A stretch of 64,000 nucleotides of DNA from Blastomussa wellsi. Taxonomy: Eukaryota; Cnidaria; Anthozoa; Scleractinia; Plerogyridae. How positions within the stretch are numbered: position 1 is the first letter of the stretch; each line of letters opens with the position of its first letter. The stretch lies in assembly GCA_947652115.1 (NCBI GenBank), contig OX393562.1:12847001-12911000 (forward strand), given 5' to 3'. The notes below the pieces were generated by a model that saw only the letters and a list, made by a program, of their open reading frames with translations, had not been told where the DNA came from and did no database searches. Made by a program: the position numbers and the translations under genes. Shown here piece after piece: positions 11,338-34,700 of this stretch.

Positions 11338-12183
11338 TATAATTTGATTTTATCAACTGGGTTGATAATGTGAATTGGCCACCGTATTGGTCGTGTGTTT
11401 TTTTATATACAGAAAGATGGAGCTTCGCTATTGGCTGGTGCCTAGTAACGTGAAAAGCAACCTCCATTAATTTCATTCAAACGCGACAAAAACATAGGTA
11501 ACTTTTTAGTCAGAAGTGCATTCCAAACAGATGATCAACCCGGAACTTTTAAATGCGTCACGCACGATGCAAAACATGCCCTTTCATTCACAACGTTGAC
11601 AAAATATCGGGACCCAAGCGATCTATCAAGATCACTGATCATTTCATCTGTACCTCAGCCAATGCCATCTACTGCATAACTTGCACTCTTTACAAAAAGT
11701 TATACATCTGCGAAACCGGGAGACGACTCGGCGACCGATTCCGAGAACACCTTCGGGACGTAGAGAAAGACGACAAAAATGCATCGAAACCGGTCGCGAG
11801 ACACTTCAATCTCCCAAATCATCCTAAGCAACATATGGCAGTCTGCGGCCTTTCCCTTCACGAAGGAAACACGGAAAGCCGCAAAACTCTGGAACAAAAA
11901 TTTATTTTTCAAATCGGCACTCTTAATCCTCAAGGTATCAACAAACGCTTTTCATTCAACTAATTTATTCCGTTGTTTTCACGTTACCAGGCACCAGCCA
12001 ATAGCGAAGCTCCATCTTTCTGTAAAAAAAAAGACACGACCCACAATTCCTTGATTCGCTCCGACGAAGGGCTAACACTCGAAACGTCAGCTCTTGAATC
12101 TCTTTACGGTGGCCAATTCACATTATCAACCCGGCTGATGAAACCAAATTATATTGTTATACTTCCCACCGACGCAGCACCAT
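11338..12183 (+). mobile_element. Penelope-like retroelement remnant with inverted terminal repeats
   Basis: The left arm (11338-11458) and right arm (about 11977-12183) are inverted copies of each other (TTTTATCAACTGGGTTGATA..; AGATGGAGCTTCGCTATTGG..). The left arm lacks about 70 bp present in the right arm. Between them lies an ORF for the GIY-YIG endonuclease domain typical of Penelope-like elements. The reverse-transcriptase part is missing, so it is a 5'-truncated, dead copy. Confidence 0.85.
11553..11963 (+). CDS. GIY-YIG endonuclease domain of a Penelope-like element (fragment)
   Basis: 136 codons with 'CKTCPFI' (a Cys cluster), 'CITCTLYKKLYICETGRR' (the GIY-YIG core, here LYI-CETG), 'LGDRFREHL', 'PVARHFNLP' and 'LEQKFIFQIGTLNPQGIN'. 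This is the C-terminal endonuclease module of Penelope-like retroelements. The nick-making Arg of 'GRRLGDRFREH' is present. In the usual motif the third core residue is Gly (YIGETG); here it is Cys (YICETG), so activity is doubtful. It ends in-frame inside the element. Confidence 0.85.
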   Translation: MRHARCKTCPFIHNVDKISGPKRSIKITDHFICTSANAIYCITCTLYKKLYICETGRRLGDRFREHLRDVEKDDKNASKPVARHFNLPNHPKQHMAVCGLSLHEGNTESRKTLEQKFIFQIGTLNPQGINKRFSFN

Positions 12184-12694
12184 AATTTCTTGAGAAACTT
12201 ACCCCCTCTGTAGATTCTTTTATGTTTTTTAACCCCTTAATTTCCACCTTCATGATTGGAACGGACTAATTTATTATTTTGACCTCATAAATGTGGCTTC
12301 CCTTTGGAGCACCTAACCGAAAGCCGTTCTTGCCAAGAACAAGAAACGAAAAAATTCCCTATACTTTTACTAATCTTATAACAAGAGCAGCTTACTAACC
12401 TATACCTCTGAGAATTGTCTGTGCCCGCGCGCAGTTGTCGTTTCGTGGCCAGCGAATTCGTACATGTTCTGGCGTGTTCGGAAAGTGCTCGATTACTTCG
12501 GAAGCTCTTCGATTAGCTCTCGGAGTCGACACGAGTATTTGTCACAGCACGGTGATGTGACTTCTTCGGCGTGGCGATTCCTGGACCAGAATGCGTTTCG
12601 CTTCACTGTACAGGGCGTAGTTGACAAGTCTCGGTATTCAGTTTTACAACATCATATTGTCAAGAAAGACAATAAGCCCGTACAGCAATAAAAC

Positions 12695-12743
12695 ATGCTG
12701 GTTGCAATAATATTCGTTTTCTTCCCAGCAATTTTACAAACAG
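12695..12743 (+). CDS. Ly6 gene exon 1 (signal peptide)
   Basis: ATG at 12695, 16 codons plus one G, then donor GTAAGATT. The intron of 839 bp contains no recognised element. Confidence 0.85.
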
Positions 12744-13923
12744 GTAAGATTAAACATTTCATCTCAGACTTGATCGCATGAGCATAAAAATTAACAAGAG
12801 AGGCTATGAAACAATCTTTGCTAGCCAAATAACAGTGAGGGTAAGTTGCAATTGTTCGTCCGGTATATTTACGAGGATATAGAAGAGATAGTTCCTCTGA
12901 TCATGAACTCATTTTCCGACACCTATAAGGAATTGTCAAGAAACAAAAAATTATCGCCATTAGCTTGGCGTACCTTGAAGGTCACAATGTTTTTAAGAAC
13001 AGGAATTCGAGAACAAATGAAATTTAGTACCAAGTTGCCTTATTTGCCATTTCCTCCGACACTTGGGACAAATTTCATTATCAAAGGACTAGTTATGAGA
13101 CGAGGTAGTTTCAAGGGATGATATAAGCTCCTAAACATCAGAAAAAAGCGATAAAGAAGCGTTAATACTGTCCAGATTGGAAAAATAAACTGAATCCTTC
13201 GACATTTTATTCACCCTCGACAAGAATCTCTCTTACGACTTTCACCGAATAATTTGCAGTCATACTTGTTCTTGATATTGCAATCATTAATTTGACAGTT
13301 TGCTAGCTGAATTTGCATCTTCTTAGTCGAAAGGTTGTAGTAGCTAGCACGCACAGAAACAATGCCAAGAACTCGGCAGGTGGCCGTTTTCATACTTGAC
13401 CTGAATAATATCGGAATATAGATTCTCATTCTCGACTTGCATAAATATTCCAGTGTTTGTTGCGAAGAATTACGTGTCAGATCAATGAAGAGTCGCTAGG
13501 TTGATGCATTCTTTATTCTGATCAGTTGTATCCTTCATACTATGAGGAGAAATTAGATTTTCAAAGATTTTCACGTTTTCAGGTGTCTCCTTGACGTGTT
13601 ATAGCTGCCACTCACAAGTTAACTGGACTCACTGCGATGAAAACCGACAAAAATACATTTGCGAGCCATGGTTGGATGTTTGCGCCAAGTCATGGGCCTC
13701 CATCGACTTCCGGGGAATAACGTTTGACGTATATGAGCGAGGCTGTTTTTCAAGTGATTTTTGCAACACAAGAGCTTGTAAGTTCATTGGCCGCGCTGAA
13801 GACTGCGACATGGAGTGTTGCGATTATGAGCTATGCAATGACGGTGCTTTCTTAACTAGCAGCAAGCTTCTTGTTGGATGTTTTATGCTTTTCGTACTGT
13901 TTAAAAATGTATTTTATCGTTAA
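12695..13923 (+). CDS. Ly6/uPAR-type cell-surface protein, probably GPI-anchored
   Basis: Two exons, 12695-12743 and 13583-13923, join in phase (one base plus two) to give a protein of 129 residues. Exon 1 is a signal peptide (MLVAIIFVFFPAILQT); the mature protein starts just before LTCYSCHS, the usual Ly6 opening. It has the Cys-rich spacing of a three-finger Ly6/uPAR domain and ends with the hallmark CCDYELCN. A hydrophobic tail (LLVGCFMLFVLFKNVFYR) follows, consistent with replacement by a GPI anchor at the outer membrane. Donor GTAAGA and acceptor TTTTCAG are good. The family covers cell-surface receptors, modulators and septate-junction factors; which role applies here cannot be told. 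Confidence 0.88.
13583..13923 (+). CDS. Ly6 gene exon 2 (three-finger domain and tail)
   Basis: Acceptor CACGTTTTCAG. The exon encodes the whole Cys-rich domain and C-terminal hydrophobic tail and ends at TAA 13921-13923. Confidence 0.9.
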
Positions 13924-14158
13924 CATTAGAGCGACTGTACTAACAGGAAGAGACAGGTAACGATTTTGGTAATTATCAGCTAGAACATTAGGAGGCGAAG
14001 TTTGAAAACTAAACATTCGTCTTCGATAGGTTATACTAAAGCCAAAAAGGAAAAAGGTTGGTTGAGGATGGAGAAGATTGAGTCGGATTGCAAATGACGA
14101 TTTTGTAAAATTTAGGCTAAATTTTTCAAAAGGCACAAACCGTGACCTAGCTCCTTTA

Positions 14159-14624
14159 AATACAATAATAGCCCGCGTATAAGAACCTGGGTTTTAAGAA
14201 CCTGTTAGGCTAAAATTTTCATTTTAAGCCCCCTCCACGTAAGAACCTATTAAGGCTAGAATTTTAAGTTAGGTTCTTATCAGTGGGGTTGCTGTAAAAG
14301 TGTACAGGTAGAAACTGCTGAATTAAGATCATCATCTATTTAAAAGTAACTTACCTAACTTTTCATGTTGAATGTCTATTGTGTTTGCCATTCAAATAAT
14401 TCCCCAAGTATTTGCAAGTACTGTACTCTGTACTCTGAATCACAAAACATTAAATGTGAAATATCAAACGTTGTTATGTTTTGTTAAGGACATATACTGT
14501 ACCTGCACTGAACCTATTTGAAGAACCTTGGTAGCCTAAATTTGCTTTAAGTACCGTTTATATAAGAACCTATTTAGGCTAAATTGAAAAATTCAGGTTC
14601 TTATACGCGGGCTATTACTGTATT
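14159..14624. mobile_element. Inverted-repeat element with ~31-bp ends
   Basis: Both ends read AATAGCCCGCGTATAAGAAC inward with about two differences over 31 bp. The interior contains several subrepeats of the AAGAACCTATT-AGGCTA type in both orientations. No coding sequence. Confidence 0.75.
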
Positions 14625-15754
14625 GCTTATGTGAGCGAACTTGGCAGAAGATCGAGGCAATATCCCGGCCTAAGTGATGTCAGTTTGAAAGAAATTCGGC
14701 TATTAATCAAAGTCTTTGCGCATGCAGCAAGGCGGGACAAAACCTCGTCACACCTGTAACAGCTAAAGTTATAACAGGTAATTAAAAACGTTAATACCAG
14801 GCAAAACTGCAGACTGTAAGCGACAACTTCTTAATTAGCCAATCAACAATTGATATATTATTAGTGAATTAATGTATTTTCTTTAGTTAAAATTTAATCA
14901 ACAAACAACCTCACAAGTTTTAATCACTGATCGTGCATAATTGCAGGATATTTATGTTGTTGTCGTGTAAAACCACACCAAGTAAATTCTTTCCCTTCTG
15001 TAAATGACATTTGAAAAGACCGATTCAAAGGCTCATAAAGCTATATGACCCTTAAATTTGGCTTTAAGCTATTATTATCGAATTGTAATAGGCATGATAA
15101 AATGCAACTTTTTGCAAAGTTCAAAAAACTTTTGTGGAGTGGGTTCAGAGCCAACTCAACTTTGCAAAACATGACGTCACTGCTCATGGTAGAGCCCAGA
15201 CTCCCTTAAACCCAGAACGCCAAGGGACAAGGCAAATGATGTCTTGGTGTTAGTCAATCAATTCTCCTCCGTCCCGCTAATTAACACCTCAAGCTTCCCT
15301 GGTTGAGGTTTGCAAAGTTGTGAACACGCGTTTCTCTTCGCAGGATCAGTTCTTCTCTCATTGAAGACCCAAATTAAGGTATCAGTATACCTCAATTTCG
15401 TTAAAAGAAAAAAGCAAATTTCCTTTTTTCGGATGCTTTGTTGGGAAATTTTACGGTCTTTCTTTTGCAAACAATTCGAAAATAAAAGCTATTTTTGTCA
15501 CCGAGATAGAATAAGAACAATTTTTAATTGCTAACCGCCAGCTGAGCGTCGACAAGTTCCTGTCATCGGTTACTGTCAATTCACCGCCAAACCTCATGTG
15601 AGCGTCTCATTTCACAACAAAAATTCTTTCACGCGATATGATCGCGCTTTAGTTCTCCTGTTCTCTTTCAGAATTTTCAGTGGGCTCTTTCATTAGACCC
15701 TAATTTTGCGGGTTGCATGCTTGATGTCCTCACAGAAACTGAAAGTGCCGCACC

Positions 15755-16010
15755 CGTTTGGTTCGGAATGTACTAAAACCAGGAAGCCCGGAACAATGGA
15801 ACACCACAAACCACGGAACACCTGAAATTTATTTTATGGTATTTCTGGTGTTCCGGGGGTTCCGCTGTTCCATGTTTTGTGTTGTTCCGGTGTTCCGGGG
15901 TGTTCCGCTGCTCCATCTTTTGTGTTGTTCCGGTGTTCCGGTGTTCCGGGGTGTTCCAATGTTCTATCTTTTGTGTTGTTCCGGTGTTCCGGTGTTCATG
16001 GTTTTAGTAT
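15755..16010 (+). repeat. GTTCC-rich minisatellite
   Basis: Irregular tandem repeats of a roughly 50-bp unit built from GTTCCGGTGTTCCGGGGTGT and CATCTTTTGTGTTGTTCC. The left flank (15770-15830) carries the complementary GGAACA/GGAACACC form, so the whole region can fold back. Confidence 0.75.
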
Positions 16011-16437
16011 ATGCCGTTTGGTTCTGAGCAAAGAAGCCGAAACGGAGAAACAAGAAGCAGTCATTTAATTTCCTGCTTCGATCGTGGTTCCTTTTACGAG
16101 GTTCCTTTCATTTGCTAGAAGCTCTATCTTCATAATTTTTTGCTGAAATAGTGATGTTTCTAGTGCGAGCGCTCTATTAAGATTACGAGAAACTCACTGA
16201 TCTTTGGTTCGTTTGGAGGCTATAAAATGTAGGCCATCAACGCCATAGAAACAGGATGCCGATCCTTAGAGTTATCTGTCAATTCACCATTAATTCTGAG
16301 AGTTCTTGCGTCATCAATCGCTAAGAACAAACAAAACTGGAATAGCTTTTTTCGACTGTATCTCGAAAATAAAAATTGCTGTAAACGTACGCACGTGTTA
16401 AGTTCGTTTCCAGCCACCTTTCAACCGATTGAGCTGC

Positions 16438-16555
16438 AGCCTGCGTGGAAGGCGTCCGAAGGGGAGAGAGATGGGGAAAAAAACCAGCGCGCGGGGCGAG
16501 GGGAGGCTGGTTTTTCCCCCATCTCCCTCCCCTTCGGACGCCTGCCACGCAGGCT
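16438..16555. repeat. Long hairpin with G/C-rich arms
   Basis: AGCCTGCGTGGAAGGCGTCC.. to ..GGGGAAAAAAACCAGC on the left is complementary to GCTGGTTTTTCCCC.. to ..GGACGCCTGCCACGCAGGCT on the right, about 47 bp per arm, with a short GCGCGGGGCGAGG loop. The high identity suggests a recent foldback insertion. Confidence 0.8.
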
Positions 16556-16788
16556 AATTGAGCTGAAATTTTACTGAAATGTTCCTTAATACCTGCTCTA
16601 CAAAAGTGTGTCTCCGATTTCTAAATTTCGACCTGGTTTAAAAGTTATAGTCTTGTTCGTTCAAGGGTATCACAAGCTTTAGAACCTCAGACTTTAGCGT
16701 AGCAAAAAAAAAAAGAAAACAAAGCGATCTTTGAGAAATCGGAGACACTTTTGAAGGGCCATCTGTAACGAATCTTTTGCGATGCTTA

Positions 16789-16945
16789 GGCCCGGTTCAA
16801 ATGTCGAACTTTACATGTGCCGAATCTAATGCAAATGAGGGAAAACAATAGATTTTTCTTATTTGCATTAGATTCGGTTTTGTCCGTCTGCGACGCAGGC
16901 TACATTAGATTCGGCACATGTAAAGTTCGACGTTTGAACCGGGCC
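16789..16945. mobile_element. PIF/Harbinger-type MITE, TSD TTA
   Basis: Ends GGCCCGGTTCAAATGTCGAA.. and its complement extend about 43 bp with one mismatch. The 157-bp element is bordered by TTA on both sides (16786-16788 and 16946-16948), the TWA target duplication of PIF/Harbinger transposons. No coding capacity. Confidence 0.85.
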
Positions 16946-17848
16946 TTAACACGTTGCGGCAACAATTGAGGCGTGTAAACGAACTTGATAAAGACAAAAG
17001 GGGAAATATCACCTTATCAAATTCGAATTCCTCATTTATTAAGCTTTCAGAAAACGTATACTTTTGGGGGGTTTATTTTTAAAGCTTCGCCACGAAAACA
17101 TGTTAGCGTGAGGTGGTCAATTGAGGGATACCTTAAATATTGAGATATTGAGTTTCTCTTAGTGGTCGAAATTTTGCCCTCTTGCAAGTAATACTGCGCC
17201 AATAAGAAACTTTATTTCACAACTAAGATACTCAGAGCGGCAATAACTGCGCCATAATTAAGACGAAGGACTAGCCGGTCCAATGCGTTTGGAGTATTGG
17301 ACCAGGTATTGTCCCGAATGATCCCGCGCGCGATACGTACATTGCAATTGTACGCTTCTGTCGTTTTTCAGTTGTGGAATAACCTCTTATTAACCAAGCT
17401 AGCGCGAGACCTTAATGGGAGAATATCGATCGTTGGTCTTTTCTGTACGGACCTCCCTGCGCTTGGTCCGTAACGTTAAGACCTCGGACCGACATTGCTA
17501 AAGTGGCATGTGCTCCCGATAGACCAATCAGAGCAAAGAATGTGTTTTTAATCAATCCCCACTTTCCTCTGGGACACAAGTGCAGGGACCATGGTAGTTG
17601 TGATCAACTTTGCCAGGTCTAGGACTTGATAAATACTTCTCAAACTCATAAGTTACATGAAGTTTCAATAAACGAAATCAGAACCATGATCGTGGTTTGA
17701 AAATCTGACCTTAATTAGCATCGATTTTGTTTCTTCGGTTTCTCCGTGGTTATAGTTCCGACTGAGAACATATATCAAACACAGGGAAACTCGGAAATGG
17801 CACTGGGCATTTGGACCACGTACGTGCATTTTCCTCTCTCAGCAAGGT

Positions 17849-18004
17849 TGGGTTTACCTCGGTGTAAAAACCTGTGACTTTTTTCTTTGTTTTTGAGCTA
17901 TTGTTTTTCTGTTCTATGTTGTTTTGAGTTCTTTGTTGTCTTGTTCGTTCTTTGTTTTACGTCACTCGTGAGTTTCACAGGTTTTTACACCGAGGATGAG
18001 CCGC
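17849..18004. mobile_element. MITE (CCTCGGTGTAAAAACC family), full copy
   Basis: Inverted ends CCTCGGTGTAAAAACCTGTG are at 17857-17876 and, as complement, at 17976-17995. A direct repeat GCAAGGTTGG flanks the element at 17842-17851 and 18003-18012, suggesting an 8-10-bp target duplication (hAT-like). Related copies are at 47717-47829 (one end only) and 52246-52393. Confidence 0.8.
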
Positions 18005-18366
18005 AAGGTTGGCATGTCCTTGCTTCGAAGGTGGATACGTTATCCAGTTAGATACACAACTACCGCACGCGCTTGATTGAGTTGATTTTAATCAAAACAC
18101 TCTCGGCTCAGCCAAGGAATAAATCATCGATTTTTAAAAAATACCCATTGTTCATCACACTGTTCCTAACAGACTGAAATTATCCCGCGTTGCACTGAGT
18201 AACATGAATGGCCAACCGACATACTGTTAGCTGTCTCGATCTGCGCGAATGAGAGCTTCGCGCCAATCACCACGAACGCACACGTTTCACGCGAGATCAT
18301 GTATAGTGTCAATGAGATAACACCCAACTGAAACAGCTAACAGTCTTACTACATGAGTATTAGCAT

Positions 18367-31490
<13,124 letters not shown>

Positions 31491-31688
31491 GCCGTGAAAC
31501 CAAAAAACAGAGAAGTCAAAGTAATCAATAAATGTTCGTCTCCGGTTCCGGCTCTTCCGATCTCTAATCGATTAACACCATGACGTCACGATATATACAA
31601 GAGTTATTTCAGGCAGTTGCCAATGCAGCAAGGATTCGAGGAAATGCACGATTTCTGAACAATTATTTTGATTTTGCCAAAACCTAGG
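31491..31688. promoter_or_regulatory. GOT1-CHMP3 bidirectional promoter with CRE
   Basis: The two divergent start codons are separated by 198 bp, which must hold both 5' leaders and promoters. A full CRE palindrome TGACGTCA lies at 31581-31588, almost in the middle. No TATA box is convincingly placed for either gene; ATATATA at about 31590 is the only AT-rich candidate. Confidence 0.7.
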
Positions 31689-31733
31689 ATGGGATTGTTT
31701 GGGCAAACACCGAAGCCAACGCCAAAGGAACAG
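31689..31733 (+). CDS. CHMP3: CHMP3 exon 1
   Basis: Fifteen codons, MGLFGQTPKPTPKEQ, then donor GTCTGT in phase 0. The MGLFG start is the family's membrane-inserting N-terminus. Confidence 0.92.
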
Positions 31734-34700
31734 GTCTGTTTGATTTGCGTGGTATTTTATGAAGTGCCAGGAGTATATTTTTAGTGTTCAGGTGATACGA
31801 TAGCAAGTTATTTTAACAATATTGCAGTTTAAAAACATCAGGCTTTTGAGTGTATTGCTTTTAACTCATATACAATATTTGGAATTCATTTACCTTTTTT
31901 TCAAAGAGAACATGAGAGAAAAGCAGATCTATCTTTGTTGCTAGTCAGACTGTCTAAGCACAGTACATGTACATGTACACAGTATGTAAGAGTGAAAATG
32001 CTCCGGAATGCAAACTTTAAGTCCTGTTTCCGATCTCAAACTCAAATCTAGACTTTTTAGTTTTTAGTATTCTAATCATTTCATACTTTTTTAGAAGTTA
32101 ATTATTAGCTTGACGTCTTTTAGACTACAAGCTGTGAATTGTCATCCTATATTTAGCATTTATACATTTTGTACGAAGTCAGTACGGCTGGGTGGGTGGG
32201 CCATGGGATGGGGTAGGTCACGGCCTAGGACATGGGGTGGGCCATATAAAGGGTACACCATACCCTACCGGAGGTTATATAGAGGATTTATTTATTTTAT
32301 TTATTTATTTATTTTTTTATTTTTGCCACACAAACAAAAATAGAGGTACAATACAATAGATAATAAACAAAAACAACTCAATACACAAGATAACAAAGAA
32401 AATACAAAACCACAATATATTAAAGGTAGAAAGCAAAATGGCGAGGGAACCTAATAAAAACCACGGGGCTTGTCTGCTTAGGTTCCCTCACAATAAACAC
32501 CAGATGACTGATTTATGTAATTTATGACAAGCGTTATTACATGGCCACACGGAGATGCTCTTTGAGTGTTGGAAGATATTTCATGAGTGAGCATATCAAA
32601 TGAGTGAAATATGTTTCAACACGAGAAGAGAAATTTTGTATCTCCAAGTGGCCATGTAATATTCTATTTATTATATAATCACCAATGAACGTCCAAACCT
32701 TTTCATTTTTGCTGCAAAAGGAACGATTTATTACATAATCGTAGCAACAGTGATATCTTCACACGTGAAGATATCATGTTTTTGAGCGACAGCTCACCTG
32801 GAACTTCGCTGCTGTTTGTATAATAAATTTAATTTCGGAAAATAAAAAAATAAACGTCTTGCACAGCTTGAGACACTTAAGATGCTTTAGACGAATTTAC
32901 AAAGAAGCTGACAGAAGGAAAAAATAAGCGCCTGAATCTTGCTGAATAGAACAATTTCGATATTTTAAAATTCAGCCTTAACCAATAGACATCACTGCGA
33001 GGCTCTAGGGAATAAACCCCATAAACTCTTACTAAAGTTTATTCTCCATAGCCTCGTGCTAAGGGGGTATTTCAATTCCACTTGGTCTCCCATCCAAGTA
33101 CTAACCTCGCCCAATTGGGTTTAACTTCAGTGATGGGATGTGAACAGCTGCTTTTATTGTAGTGGGAGAGCACGTACATCCGATCACCAAATTTAAGCAA
33201 TATTGTCTTGCGAGGGTTACTACTTGGATGGGTGACCAACTGTAAATACAGTCCCGTGTTGTGGGCTTTTCTTTTTCTTTTCTTCATCTTCCATGGTGAC
33301 TACAATACCATTCCATGAAATTTTAGGTCTTTATATTTTTCATACTGTCGGCTTCTTTCTGAGTGTGGCTATATTAAAGACCGAGGCTGTAGCAGTATGA
33401 GACTGTAGAAGTACTCAGTCTGGCCAATGTTACATTTGAGGAAATATAAAATTTCAAAATACTGTCAGTGATGATTAACTAACTAGTGACTAAGAATTAG
33501 TGAGTTCCCTTAACATGAGTCTGCAATCCTGACTTCATGATCTGGCTCACTTTCTAACTCCCCTCATCTATTCTAACTAAGAAAATTATTTTATAAAATA
33601 TTATACAATAAATGGATTTAAAAGTTTTGTTTCATTCTTTTTTATAAGGTAGAAAAAAATCTAGATTTTGTCATGGTTAATAGCCTCGCTTTCCGCAGAC
33701 CACAATGCTTTGCGCTATGGTAGAGCTTCGTTTTCAATGGACCAGCATGCACTGCTGCGGAAGAGCCTCGCTTTCAAAAGACCAGAATGCACTGCGCATT
33801 GGTAGGACCTCAATTTGAAACAAACAACAAAGAAGGCTTAATGCGCTGTGATCTTCCTTTTCGAGTCTCGACGCCACAGCTTTCCGATAGAACTGTGGTC
33901 TGTCATTACACTAAAAAATAACTTTGGCGATTGGTGTCTGTTATAACTATGGCGGCTTAGATCTCTGGTGGACGGGCATGTCTGGCAAGAAAGAAAAAAA
34001 CTTTTCTAATATTCTATTTTCGTAAAGTGAGGTGTGGGATTGCAAAAAATTTAATTCAGTCATGAAAGAATGGCGAATGATATCAATCATGTGTTTCATT
34101 GTTATTAATGAGATGTAAAATAATAGGCATTGAAGAAAATTTTCTGCAATCCCGCACCTTGGTGCGAACTTCGCATTTCGGCGACTTTGATAGGCCTTTC
34201 ATGTGTTCACAGTCATGCACGTATTCGCACAACATTCAATAATTTTTAAAATTTGCCTCATTGGTTTGTCGTTTTCACCTGAGCAACTAATTGTTTTAGA
34301 ATTTGCTTAGGATCTTTGTTGTTTTACAGCAGCTGCCATGTGCTTCTTGTTGAATAATTTGTGCATTGGTTTATTCACACCTTGGTGACTTTGCCATGCT
34401 TTCCTGTATCAGTTAATGAACAACGACCACTGTACAATCCTTCTCCAATTTCCAAACTACATCCAAATTTCCGCAGCACTTTCATAGCCACGGCTACACT
34501 TGTTTTAGGAAATTAGCCTACTGTACATGTAAGGTAGGCTATGGCATACCCCATAGCCCAACCTGAGGCCTACCCTGTGACCTGCCCCATGTTTTGTCCC
34601 CAGGGGGGGTACTCAAAATATTCATGACGGGGGGGTCCGACGTATTTTTTTGGGGTTAAAATTTACATGCTCGGTATTTTTTTGGGTCGAAAAATCTGTC

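Larger units (their letters stand above)
8899..12694. other. Intergenic region between discoidin and Ly6 genes
   Basis: From 8900 to 10294 I see no gene, RNA or clear repeat. From 10295 it holds a foldback element (10295-11127) and then a Penelope-like remnant (11338-12183). From 12200 to 12694 lies the likely 5' flank or leader of the Ly6 gene; an open frame at 12464-12691 has no recognisable domain and stops just before the Ly6 start. Confidence 0.6.
13924..18366. other. Intergenic region between Ly6 and GOT1
   Basis: This 4.4-kb gap between the 3' end of the Ly6 gene (plus) and the 3' end of GOT1 (minus) holds only repeats: an inverted-repeat element at 14159-14624, a GTTCC-rich minisatellite at 15755-16010, a hairpin at 16438-16555, a TTA-flanked MITE at 16789-16945 and an 8-10-bp-TSD MITE at about 17850-18004. 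I find no further gene. Confidence 0.65.

Noticed and set aside
12846..13121. 91-residue open frame in the Ly6 intron
   Set aside because: The intron is spliced in phase without it, and the translation matches no domain.
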